Origin: an uncultured Pedobacter sp. | Lineage (GTDB): Bacteria > Bacteroidota > Bacteroidia > Sphingobacteriales > Sphingobacteriaceae | Reading direction: 5' to 3' | Assembly: GCA_946478755.1 (NCBI GenBank) | Contig: CAMLDJ010000087.1 | Coordinates: forward strand, 1-18,710 | DNA: 18,710 nucleotides | In this document: positions 8,129 to 15,769 of the stretch, piece after piece | Layout of the letters: the number at the start of each line of letters is the position of its first letter | How positions within the stretch are numbered: position 1 is the stretch's first letter | The notes under the pieces: model-generated | Database searches by the model: none | Told to the model about the DNA's origin: nothing | What the model saw: the letters and a program-made list of their open reading frames with translations, nothing else | Program-made: the position numbers and the translations under genes

Positions 8129-9069
8129 CACAAAAACCTTTAGTCTCTGTAATTATCCCATCTTATAATTACGAACGGCACCTTCCCTATACTTTGGATT
8201 GCCTAATTAATCAGTCATATCAGCATGTTGAAATTATTGTTGTTGATGATGGCTCGAAAGATAATACGAGGGAACTCATGCAACGCTATTTGAAGAGGGA
8301 CTCCCGGATCTTTTATATCTATCAGGAGAATAAGGGGCTGTCGTCCTCAAGAAATCTTGGAATTTACCACGCAAAAGGAACATATATTCAGTTCCTGGAT
8401 GCAGATGATTTGATCTCATCAGATAAGATTGCGCTGCAGGTTGAACATTTTTCTGATCATCCGGATTTGTATATTTCTTATACTGCAGGCTACTATTTCA
8501 AAGATCAGCAACCTTTAAAGTGGTTTAAAAATGTATTTCTAACAGAGGAGGACTGGATGCCAAAATTGAAGGACTCGTCTTCAGAAGCGGTAGATGCACT
8601 TGTAAGAAGGAATATCATGCCTGTGAATTCGGCTTTGGTCAGGAGATCTTTATTTGAAAAGGCAGGTTTATTCGATGAAGACCTTAGAAGTCTGGAAGAT
8701 TGGGATTTCTGGCTAAGATGTGCTTTTTTAGATATAAAGATTCGGTATTTGGAAGATGAACGCGCTTTTGCCTTGGTAAGGGTTCATGAAAATAGCATGA
8801 GTCAGGATCGGTCTAAAATGTATAGTTACGAGCTGAATTTGAGGTTGAAAATTAAAAAAATGCTTCAGGACTCTTCTACGTTGACAGCCAGTCAACTCGA
8901 GGGACTAAAAAAGGTGAATACAAGAAGTTTAATAGGTGTATTCAGCTTGTTAATCCGTTGGGTTGGCTTGTTTGATTTGAATAATCACAGACAACTCGCT
9001 AAAAAGATTGGAATCGGAATTTTCATTAAATCCTACCTGAAGGCATTAAATGATTCACGAAAAGCTTAG
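8125..9069 (+). CDS. Glycosyltransferase family 2
   Basis: A 314-residue GT2 enzyme of GT-A fold. It starts with VSVIIPSYNYERHL, has DDGSKDNT (41-48) for the nucleotide, NKGLSSSRNLGI (69-80), and the DXD region LDADD (91-95). ED-type acceptor-binding residues appear as SLEDWDFWLRC. The C-terminal region of about 90 residues is basic and helical-looking with no clear membrane segment. It starts inside the stop codon of the preceding glycosyltransferase gene, so the two are probably made together and act in consecutive steps. It ends facing the convergent GT2 gene 50 bases away. Confidence 0.9.
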   Translation: MTQKPLVSVIIPSYNYERHLPYTLDCLINQSYQHVEIIVVDDGSKDNTRELMQRYLKRDSRIFYIYQENKGLSSSRNLGIYHAKGTYIQFLDADDLISSDKIALQVEHFSDHPDLYISYTAGYYFKDQQPLKWFKNVFLTEEDWMPKLKDSSSEAVDALVRRNIMPVNSALVRRSLFEKAGLFDEDLRSLEDWDFWLRCAFLDIKIRYLEDERAFALVRVHENSMSQDRSKMYSYELNLRLKIKKMLQDSSTLTASQLEGLKKVNTRSLIGVFSLLIRWVGLFDLNNHRQLAKKIGIGIFIKSYLKALNDSRKA

Positions 9070-9099
9070 CGGCTTTTGTATTCTTATCTTCCCTATAAC

Positions 9100-9119
9100 C
9101 TAAGGTCCAAGGGGCCTAG
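9100..9119. terminator. Possible weak bidirectional terminator between convergent genes
   Basis: CTAAGGTCC and GGGCCTAG can pair with one bulge and one G-U around an AAG loop in the 50-base gap between two convergent glycosyltransferase genes. There is no strong T tract on either side, so this is tentative. Confidence 0.3.
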
Positions 9120-10034
9120 TCAGTGTTCTTTTGCCCGGCTTTTCTTTCTAATTAAATTTATTCTGCTCCAAAAGTTTTTCTTGTAGATGTATAAAAGACT
9201 ATTCATATTTCTAATTAAAAAGAAGGCTAGTCTGTAATTGAACCTATTTGAGGTTGGTTTCTGAAGCATCAATTGATGCAGGTGATCTATAAATTTGTAA
9301 TTTTTAGCGGTTGAATACTTTTTGCAAAACCGAATCCAGTGAATTAGTTTTTTATCTTCATTAAAAGGCTCTTCCTTTTTTTGGATTTTCTTACTTAATA
9401 TATCAGTTGACGCATTGTCATGTTGTCTATAATTTACCAAACATTCTTCTATCAGGCCAATACTACCATGATTGGTGGCTGCAAAGGCAATCCAGTGATC
9501 ATGGAAATACGATTTATTGAAAGGCATAATGTAGCGAATTAGCGTTTTTTTAAATAGCATTGCATGCCCTGATATACAGTTCCCAAATAAAAAAGGCCTA
9601 AAATCATGTCCTTTATAAAGGTTAATGATATCGGACATTTTCTTGTCCATTGATTCTCCATGCTCATTTACGAAGGCAGAATCATGATATATCAGAATAT
9701 GATCGTTTATATTTTTATATAATTTACTAATTTTATTAAGGTTCCATAGATCATCCTGATCGGCTAATGCAATGTACTCTCCACGGCATAATGAAATAGC
9801 TTTTTCAAAGTTTTTAACGTATCCCAGATTGCTTTCATTTTGATAAATGCGAACGAAGGGAAAATTTGCCGAATAGGACGTCAACATCTTTAAAGTGTTG
9901 TCCGAGGAGCGATCATCAACGATGATAAGCTCTAAGTTCGGATAATCCTGATTGACCAGACTATCCAGTTGTTCGACAAGGTAGTTTTCACCATTATAGG
10001 TGCATAGGGCGATAGATATAAGTGGTGTTTGCAT
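9120..10034 (-). CDS. Glycosyltransferase family 2 (rhamnosyltransferase-like)
   Basis: A 304-residue GT2 enzyme. It opens with LISIALCTYNGENYL, has DDRSSDNT (40-47), SNLGYVKNFEKAI, and the metal-binding segment ADQDDLW (91-97), a combination common in rhamnosyl- and related transferases of O-antigen clusters. HDHWIAFAA and VNYRQHDNAST are typical of the same subgroup. I chose the ATG at 10032-10034; the open frame runs further upstream but only into the end of the ABC transporter gene. It begins 4 bases after that gene's stop, so the two form an operon and this enzyme may act on the exported molecule. Specificity is unknown. Confidence 0.88.
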   Translation of the reverse strand: MQTPLISIALCTYNGENYLVEQLDSLVNQDYPNLELIIVDDRSSDNTLKMLTSYSANFPFVRIYQNESNLGYVKNFEKAISLCRGEYIALADQDDLWNLNKISKLYKNINDHILIYHDSAFVNEHGESMDKKMSDIINLYKGHDFRPFLFGNCISGHAMLFKKTLIRYIMPFNKSYFHDHWIAFAATNHGSIGLIEECLVNYRQHDNASTDILSKKIQKKEEPFNEDKKLIHWIRFCKKYSTAKNYKFIDHLHQLMLQKPTSNRFNYRLAFFLIRNMNSLLYIYKKNFWSRINLIRKKSRAKEH

Positions 10035-10038
10035 AAAT

Positions 10039-11868
10039 CTAATCGATAAAAGTCTGCATATCAACAAGCCTTCTGTAAAGGCCATTACGAGCGATAAGTT
10101 CAGTATGACTACCTATTTCGACTACCTGTCCGTTATCAAGAACAGCAATGATATCTGCGTGCTGTATCGTACTCAGTCGATGGGCAATTACAATCGATGT
10201 TCTGTTCTTCATTAAGTTGTTTAACGCTTCCTGAACCAGTTTCTCTGATTCCGTATCGAGTGCTGAGGTTGCCTCATCTAAGAGCATAATCGGAGGATTT
10301 GCTAGTACAGCCCGGGCAATGCAGACTCGCTGTTTTTGACCACCAGACAGACGGTTTCCTCTGTCACCTACAAAAGTTTGATAGCCTTGTTCAGTATTTA
10401 ATATAAAATCATGAGCATTGGCAATTTTCGCGGCTGTCACAACTTCTTCTTCTGTAGCTTCTGGTTTTGCGAAAGCAATGTTATTAAATATAGTATCATT
10501 GAACAACAAGGATTCCTGGTTGACAGTGCCCATTTGAGCACGTATACTTTCCACTGTCAAATCCTTGTAGTCGCGGCTATCGATTTTAATGCTGCCGCAT
10601 TTTGGATCATGAAAGCGTGGGATAAGGTCCATTAATGTGCTTTTTCCTCCTCCCGAAGGACCTACAAGCGCCACTGTTTTACCCTTTGGTATGGTTAAAT
10701 TGATGTCTTTCAGAACTTCCTTCCCGCCATAGTTAAAGGATACATTTTCAAAAGTTAAGGCCTGGCTGAAGCCATTTATAGCTTCTGCGCCAGGTTTATT
10801 CACCAGCTCTGGTTTGGTATCAATGAGTTCCAAAACACGTTCTCCGGCGGCAATACCTGAGTGTATTCCACTGAAGGAGTCTGTTAAGGCTTTTGCAGGG
10901 CGCATTACCTGAGAAAAAATTGCGATGTACGCTATAAACTGCCCAACTGAAAGCGCATTGGATTGTTTGCTCATGATTAATGAAGCTCCGTACCAAACGA
11001 TAAATGTGACCATTAAGACTCCCAGAAACTCAGATACCGGTGAGCCTAATTGCTGCCTTCTCACCATTTTTCTGTTCAAATTGGAATAAAGCACGTTTTC
11101 ATTATGGAACTTGTCTTTTATTCTTTCTGAGGCATTAAAGGCTTTGATGATTTTGATCCCGCCCAATGCTTCATCTAAGAATCCTATCATTTTTGCAAAA
11201 GATTCATGGGATTCTTTGGCCTGTTGCTTTAATCTTTTTACAATTTTGCTAATGATGAAAGCAGATAAAGGAATCACCATTAAAGAGAATAAGGTTAGCT
11301 TCACGGATATCGATAATAAGGCGATTACGTAGAAAATGAGTGTAACAGGCTCCTTAAATACGACTTGCAGGGTGTTGGTGACCGTAAACTGTACGACTTG
11401 CACATCAGAGGCAACTTTTGAAATGATGTCTCCCTTTCGCTCATTGCTAAAATAGCCAACATGAAGGTTCATCACATTGTTAAACACCGTTTTCCGAAGG
11501 TTAAGGAGCGTGTGTACCCTTAAATCTTCCATAGTCCTTTGTGAAAAGTATTTGAAGATGTTAGAAAGCAACACGGATATAATAATAATGACACAGATAT
11601 AGCTTAATGTTTTTTCCGGGCCATACGTAGCCAGAGAATGATCCACAAATTCCTGGAACTTTCCTGTGATGTCAAAATTAGAAGCTGTAGTTGTGGTTGG
11701 TACTGGTGGTTTAGTTCCTTCACCTGACATCATTACGCCAAAAAGAGGAGATAATAGGGTCAGGTTTAAGACTCCAAAAAGTACTGCAAGTAAAGTGGTA
11801 ATGATATATGGTATTGCAAACTTTTCTATTGGCTTTGCAAATAATAATAATCTGAAATAGGTTTTCAT
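10039..11868 (-). CDS. MsbA-like ABC exporter (fused TMD and NBD)
   Basis: A 609-residue half-transporter that works as a homodimer in the inner membrane. Residues of about 15-330 carry the membrane domain with hydrophobic segments near 20-45, 87-105, 165-205 and 280-320. A Pro/Thr-rich periplasmic insertion lies at about 48-70, between the first two segments. The nucleotide-binding domain has Walker A GPSGGGKST (403-411), Q-loop Gln451, signature LSGGQ (507-511), Walker B IMLLDE (527-532) and H-loop His563, so it should be active. The family exports lipids, lipid-linked glycans and some peptides. In this glycan cluster a lipid A or lipid-linked saccharide flippase role is likely but not proved. 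It is cotranscribed with the GT2 gene that follows. Confidence 0.93.
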   Translation of the reverse strand: MKTYFRLLLFAKPIEKFAIPYIITTLLAVLFGVLNLTLLSPLFGVMMSGEGTKPPVPTTTTASNFDITGKFQEFVDHSLATYGPEKTLSYICVIIIISVLLSNIFKYFSQRTMEDLRVHTLLNLRKTVFNNVMNLHVGYFSNERKGDIISKVASDVQVVQFTVTNTLQVVFKEPVTLIFYVIALLSISVKLTLFSLMVIPLSAFIISKIVKRLKQQAKESHESFAKMIGFLDEALGGIKIIKAFNASERIKDKFHNENVLYSNLNRKMVRRQQLGSPVSEFLGVLMVTFIVWYGASLIMSKQSNALSVGQFIAYIAIFSQVMRPAKALTDSFSGIHSGIAAGERVLELIDTKPELVNKPGAEAINGFSQALTFENVSFNYGGKEVLKDINLTIPKGKTVALVGPSGGGKSTLMDLIPRFHDPKCGSIKIDSRDYKDLTVESIRAQMGTVNQESLLFNDTIFNNIAFAKPEATEEEVVTAAKIANAHDFILNTEQGYQTFVGDRGNRLSGGQKQRVCIARAVLANPPIMLLDEATSALDTESEKLVQEALNNLMKNRTSIVIAHRLSTIQHADIIAVLDNGQVVEIGSHTELIARNGLYRRLVDMQTFID

Positions 11869-11885
11869 TTATAAAAATTAGGCTG

Positions 11886-11893
11886 CAAAGTTA
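11886..11893 (-). promoter_or_regulatory. -7 box upstream of the ABC exporter gene
   Basis: On the minus strand TAACTTTG is a full match to TAnnTTTG and lies 17 bases before the ATG at 11868. The nearest TTTTG is only 12 bases upstream of it, closer than usual. This suggests that the exporter gene has its own promoter in the 51-base gap behind the upstream GT2 gene. Confidence 0.45.
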
Positions 11894-11919
11894 CGTTTTC
11901 TAGAACAAAACATATCTTG

Positions 11920-12909
11920 TTACAGCAATGCTACAGTCTTGTTGGAAATAGAGTTGTTAATTATATCAATGATATCCTGAACTTCCAGTTCAGAATCGTG
12001 TTTTTTCTTCAGGCCCCGAAGGTCTTTCCTTGAAGCTTTAATTTGAGGGATGTGCTCCAGATACTCCTTATAGCTTGCCATCATCCATGATTTGCCAAGA
12101 ATAAGCTTGGGTAGTACTTCCAGAAGGAATAAATAGCCAGGCCATACCCATGCTCTGAATCCGTTCAGATGAATTTTGTGAAATATAAACCGGTTGCGAT
12201 AATAGATCTTCTTGATAAAATCTGATTTAATTTGAGTTTTTGTGCTTCCACTAACCTGATGAAAACATATGGATTGATGTTCATAATAACATTTCCATCC
12301 CAAAAGCCATGCTCTTAAGCAAAGATCTGAATCTTCAGAAGAGAAGGGCGAGTAAATTTCATTAAATCCCTTAAGTTCTTTAAGCTTTTTTGTATCTACC
12401 AGGGCATTTGCACCCGAAAGATAAGCCGTATAGGTGCTTTGATCATCCGGATTAAGGCTGTAGTAGAAACGGTTTGCTTTAAGGCGGCAACCCTTGCGAA
12501 ATAAAATCCGGGCGGCGTCTTCAATTTTGCTGCCGTCAGCACTCATAATCCGTCCCATTACCCCAAAAGTATCCTGGTACTGGAAATATCGCCATTGTTT
12601 CTCAAAGTAATCTTCTGCAAGTTTCACGTCTGAGTTCAGGAGAAACGTGAGTTCATATTGTGCTATTTTTATCCCGACGTTACACGTGTAAGAGAAGCCA
12701 CGGTTTTTATCGTTTATCAGCAGGTTTATCTGCGGATAATGCTGCTTTATAAAATCTGCACTTTGATCCTTTGAACCATCATCAATGACAATGATTTCGA
12801 ACGGGACTTCTGCTCTTTTGACGGCCTGGAGCACTGATGGCAAATAGGCTTCCAATAGATGCTTGCCGTTATAGTTCGGGATAACGACAGAAAGACTTTT
12901 CTTCATCAT
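11920..12909 (-). CDS. Glycosyltransferase family 2 (WbbL-type)
   Basis: A 329-residue GT2 enzyme. It has LSVVIPNYNGKHLL, DDGSKDQS (43-50), NRGFSYTCNVGI (69-80) and LLNSDV (90-95), followed by LSGANALVDTKKLKELKGFNE-type and SSEDSDLCLRA motifs that mark the rhamnosyltransferase-like subgroup. The C-terminal segment WVWPGYLFLLEVLPKLILG may be a membrane-associating helix. The ATG at 12907-12909 is immediately followed by a second ATG and sits one base after the stop of the upstream gene (TAA C ATG). The open frame extends 11 codons further to a TTG, which would overlap that gene, so I prefer the ATG. It is the last gene of a three-gene leftward operon. Confidence 0.88.
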   Translation of the reverse strand: MMKKSLSVVIPNYNGKHLLEAYLPSVLQAVKRAEVPFEIIVIDDGSKDQSADFIKQHYPQINLLINDKNRGFSYTCNVGIKIAQYELTFLLNSDVKLAEDYFEKQWRYFQYQDTFGVMGRIMSADGSKIEDAARILFRKGCRLKANRFYYSLNPDDQSTYTAYLSGANALVDTKKLKELKGFNEIYSPFSSEDSDLCLRAWLLGWKCYYEHQSICFHQVSGSTKTQIKSDFIKKIYYRNRFIFHKIHLNGFRAWVWPGYLFLLEVLPKLILGKSWMMASYKEYLEHIPQIKASRKDLRGLKKKHDSELEVQDIIDIINNSISNKTVALL

Positions 12910-12910
12910 G

Positions 12911-13789
12911 TTATCTAACGATTTTATAGTTTCGGTATTCAAAAAGCCTGATTCCTGTCAGATCTTCTATTTTCTGTAAAATCCTTCTTTTAAGGTTCAT
13001 CTTTGGAGCTTTTTTAGTCAGATCCTCATCAAATGTCCAATTGGTGGCCGCGATCCTATCTTGTATAACTTGAGGATGAGTGCCACTGAATTTAACCAGA
13101 CGGTCTGCGTTACGCATATCAAAGGCTTCCTGAACGGGGAAATTGTGTTCTACCCAGTCTTTGGTCTGATAGAACTGATTAAAGTTCCGGACCTTTCCTT
13201 GTAACGCTTTGGGTGTTTTTACCCAACCATAGTGATATACATAGGCATCAATTAGCTTTACTCTTAGTTTTCTTTCGTTAATTCTAAAGCCTTGAGCATC
13301 CCTGTAAGAATGTATGCCGGGTAGGTTTTTCAGGACACGAATTTCTCGTCGATACCAACGCCTGGACGCTGCATAGTAATCATAGGAGGCATAGAAATGT
13401 AGATATTTCAAAAGCAGCGCTTCAATTTGTTCATCCCCAAGATTGGCCTGCATTTCCTGTTTGATCAAAGCATGATACTTTTCATGTATACATTCATCCC
13501 CTTGTATGTAGATCATCCAATCGGTATCTGCTGAAACTGCTTTAATGGCCTTATTTGTTTCTTCGGCAAAAACCTGTCCGCCCAGCTGAAGAGAATCGTC
13601 CCAAGTGGTATCTATTATTTTAATCTTGTCCGGTGAGATAGATTTTATAAGTTCAGCGGTTTCGTCTGTTGAATTCCCTACCGCAACGATAAATTCATCA
13701 CATAGCGGTAAAACAGAACGAATGGCCTCTGCTACCGGATAGTCGTTTACGATTGCATTTCTGATAAAGGTAAAGCCTGTGACTTTCAT
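12911..13789 (-). CDS. GT2-like glycosyltransferase with atypical motifs
   Basis: A 292-residue protein that starts with VTGFTFIRNAI and CDEFIVAVGNSTDET (30-44), where a GT2 enzyme would have DDGSxDxT. The DXD-equivalent is QGDE (96-99) in WMIYIQGDECIHE. The layout fits the GT-A fold of the LPS-core glucosyltransferase type, but the motifs are unusual. The remainder is rich in Tyr, Trp and Arg (YASYDYYAASRRWYRREIR) with no membrane segment. Its ATG overlaps the stop of the GT32 gene as ATGA, so the two are coupled. It is probably a glycosyltransferase; the sugar is unknown. Confidence 0.78.
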   Translation of the reverse strand: MKVTGFTFIRNAIVNDYPVAEAIRSVLPLCDEFIVAVGNSTDETAELIKSISPDKIKIIDTTWDDSLQLGGQVFAEETNKAIKAVSADTDWMIYIQGDECIHEKYHALIKQEMQANLGDEQIEALLLKYLHFYASYDYYAASRRWYRREIRVLKNLPGIHSYRDAQGFRINERKLRVKLIDAYVYHYGWVKTPKALQGKVRNFNQFYQTKDWVEHNFPVQEAFDMRNADRLVKFSGTHPQVIQDRIAATNWTFDEDLTKKAPKMNLKRRILQKIEDLTGIRLFEYRNYKIVR

Positions 13790-14442
13790 GGGCGTTGTTT
13801 AAGGACAGGTTGTGTTAATTGCTGTTTTTTCCAGTGTGTACCCCGCAGGTACAGTAATTTACTTAGCGGGTACTTAAATTTAAAATGGCCGTTATAATCT
13901 GTTCCGAGTTCACGGTGCGGAATTTCAGGGTTTTCCTTTAAGCACTGATTTATGGCTGTTGCATACACCGTTGGTCCGGTCATTTTATGTACATCATGTG
14001 GGTGTTTATTGTTTCTGATATGGTCTGACATCAGCTCCATGGTCTTTTGCAGAAAGGGATGATTCGCTTCAGAAACCAATGCCCATTGTACATACATGCC
14101 TGGATTCCGTTCCTTTGAGATAATCGCAACATCATCCGAAAGAATGAAATCACTGAGCCGCCCGTTTATTGAGCTGTCTATATCCAGATAAATGCCGCCT
14201 TTTTTTAACAATATGGCATACCTGAAAAAGTCGGCTTTTGCCGCGCCAATATTAAGTTGCTTATAGAGTTTGAACGTTTCATCATCAAATGCTTCCTTTA
14301 AAAAAGATTCAATTCTGTTATCATCGTAAAATTCATAACGATATTCCGGATTTTTTTTCCTGAATCTTGAAATGTACCATCGGGTAATTAATGGTAATTT
14401 GTCGGATTTAAATGTTTGATAGATTACTTTCGGTATTGACAT
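13786..14442 (-). CDS. GT32-type glycosyltransferase (DXD sugar-transferase domain)
   Basis: A 218-residue protein of the Gly_transf_sug / OCH1-like group (PF04488), which also includes capsular polysaccharide transferases. It opens with IPKVIYQTF (3-11), the usual IPKxIHQ-type start. It has AAKADFFRYAILLKKGG (67-83) and the metal-binding DXD in YLDIDSS (85-91). MTGPTVYATAI near the middle is also typical. It is the first gene of the leftward operon. The family adds mannose, galactose or related sugars; the actual donor is not deducible. The length is slightly short but the core is complete. Confidence 0.87.
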   Translation of the reverse strand: MSIPKVIYQTFKSDKLPLITRWYISRFRKKNPEYRYEFYDDNRIESFLKEAFDDETFKLYKQLNIGAAKADFFRYAILLKKGGIYLDIDSSINGRLSDFILSDDVAIISKERNPGMYVQWALVSEANHPFLQKTMELMSDHIRNNKHPHDVHKMTGPTVYATAINQCLKENPEIPHRELGTDYNGHFKFKYPLSKLLYLRGTHWKKQQLTQPVLKQRP

Positions 14443-14504
14443 TATTGATGTTGAATCTAGTGTTTTTGAACAAGATGCTTTAATAGAATGTTGAATAAAT
14501 TACA

Positions 14505-14523
14505 TTTCTTTGTAGCAAAGATA
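14505..14523. promoter_or_regulatory. Back-to-back -7 boxes between the glycan operon and meaB
   Basis: On the minus strand TATCTTTG (14523-14516) fully matches TAnnTTTG and would start the GT32 operon near 14510. On the plus strand TTTCTTTG (14505-14512) matches with one mismatch and would start meaB just before its ATG at 14534. Together they form an inverted repeat 8-3-8 with one mismatch (CTTTG TAG CAAAG at the centre). Upstream -33 elements are weak on both sides. Confidence 0.45.
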
Positions 14524-14533
14524 ATTTTAATTG

Positions 14534-15424
14534 ATGCAAAACGAAGATTCTCTTGTAAAGGCTATAAAAGAAGGAAGCTTTATTGCACTGGCTCGGGCCA
14601 TCACTTTCGTCGAAAATGACATTTCACCTGCGGCGCAATTATTAAGAAAAATAGAACTGAACTCAACTGTCCCTGTGATCGGAATAACCGGGCCACCGGG
14701 GGCTGGTAAGAGCACACTTGTCAATGCAATTACGGAACGGCTTGTAACCGAAGGTAAAAAGATTGCCATTCTTGCCATAGATCCAACTTCTCCATTTAAT
14801 TTTGGTTCGTTGCTCGGCGACAGGATCAGGATGTCGCAGCAGTTTAACAACCCTAACGTATATATCAGATCGCTGGCTACACGTGGCGCACTGGGGGGGA
14901 TATCTGCAAAAACAATTGAAATTGTAGATGTAATCAAGGCTGCGGGATTTGATCTGATCCTGGTTGAAACCGTTGGAGTTGGCCAGTCTGAAGTGGAGAT
15001 TGCCGGTCTGGCTGATAAGACCATTGTGGTGCTGGTTCCAGAATCGGGAGATGAGATTCAACATATAAAATCGGGATTGATGGAGATTGCACAGGGTTTC
15101 GTCGTGAATAAAGCAGATAGAGCGGGCGCGGACGGCTTTGCAAATAACCTGAAAAAACTCGTTCATAGTCAGCATCAGCAAATTCCGGTCTTTAAAACGG
15201 TAGCCGATAAAAAAGAAGGTGTCACCGAATTATGTGACTGGTTGCTCAAGCCGATAGTAATGGGTGACGAGCGCCGATCGTTTTTGCTGGCGGAAAAGGC
15301 ATTTAAAATTATACAACACTACCGCATGGAGAATGTCGATAGAAAACGACTGCATTCAGCCATTCTTGAGGCGATGAAAAATAAGGAGTTTAATATTTAT
15401 CGCTTTACGGATAACTGGATTTAA
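14534..15424 (+). CDS. meaB: MeaB/ArgK family GTPase, methylmalonyl-CoA mutase chaperone
   Basis: A 296-residue G3E-family GTPase that protects and reactivates the adenosylcobalamin enzyme methylmalonyl-CoA mutase in the cytoplasm (older annotations call it ArgK). The P-loop is GPPGAGKST (53-61). The family block AIDPTSPFNFGSLLGDRIRM (81-100) and ETVGVGQSE (145-153) form the switch regions. G4 is NKAD (192-195). The length is normal for the family. I chose the ATG at 14534; the in-frame TTG just before it is not needed. The mutase genes are not next to it in this window. It reads away from the glycan cluster and is a core gene that marks its right edge. Confidence 0.93.
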   Translation: MQNEDSLVKAIKEGSFIALARAITFVENDISPAAQLLRKIELNSTVPVIGITGPPGAGKSTLVNAITERLVTEGKKIAILAIDPTSPFNFGSLLGDRIRMSQQFNNPNVYIRSLATRGALGGISAKTIEIVDVIKAAGFDLILVETVGVGQSEVEIAGLADKTIVVLVPESGDEIQHIKSGLMEIAQGFVVNKADRAGADGFANNLKKLVHSQHQQIPVFKTVADKKEGVTELCDWLLKPIVMGDERRSFLLAEKAFKIIQHYRMENVDRKRLHSAILEAMKNKEFNIYRFTDNWI

Positions 15425-15685
15425 GGCAGGGAATTATTTTTTTGTCTTAAAAACAGGACTTGCTTGTATAGGGGATTAGGACAGTGCTTAAGTGGTTTTT
15501 CAATGGCATTTAAAAAACAAGTTACCCTTGAAGTGTATTTTGAACACTACTTACCGGACTTTGACTTTTTTTTAATCGGAAGTCAGTTTTTTTTGTGGGT
15601 TTAAAGCGCTTTTTGTGGTCTTCCATGCCCAAAATGGGGTTATTTACTAAATCTTTGCAAGTTTGGAACGGTGTTTGTACAAGTG
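15425..15685. other. AT-rich intergenic region between meaB and the OmpA gene
   Basis: No gene is supported in this stretch. A possible weak meaB terminator sits at 15562-15594, with arms TGACTT/AAGTCA and an 8-T tract. The right end leads into the OmpA promoter. A frame open from 15704 reaches into this area but contains the promoter, so it is not coding upstream of 15770. Confidence 0.55.
15562..15594 (+). terminator. Possible terminator of meaB
   Basis: The arms TGACTT (15562-15567) and AAGTCA (15580-15585) enclose a 12-base loop and are followed by G and eight T. The stem is short and the distance from the meaB stop is about 140 bases, so this is tentative. Confidence 0.35.
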
Positions 15686-15716
15686 TTTTGAGAATTTAAA
15701 AATTTGTTTAATTTTG
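15686..15716 (+). promoter_or_regulatory. Strong Bacteroidota-type promoter of the OmpA gene
   Basis: TTTTG (15686-15690) is followed after 18 bases by TAATTTTG (15709-15716), a full match to TAnnTTTG at near ideal spacing. Transcription would start near 15722, leaving an A-rich leader of about 48 bases without a Shine-Dalgarno sequence before the ATG at 15770. Confidence 0.75.
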
Positions 15717-15769
15717 CTACACAAAAAAATTATACAATTAAAATTTGTTTAACTTTAAAAAAGAAAATT

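Noticed and set aside
15704..15769. Longer OmpA start at 15704 (non-ATG)
   Set aside because: The -7 box at 15709-15716 would lie inside the coding sequence, and the signal peptide begins cleanly at the ATG at 15770.
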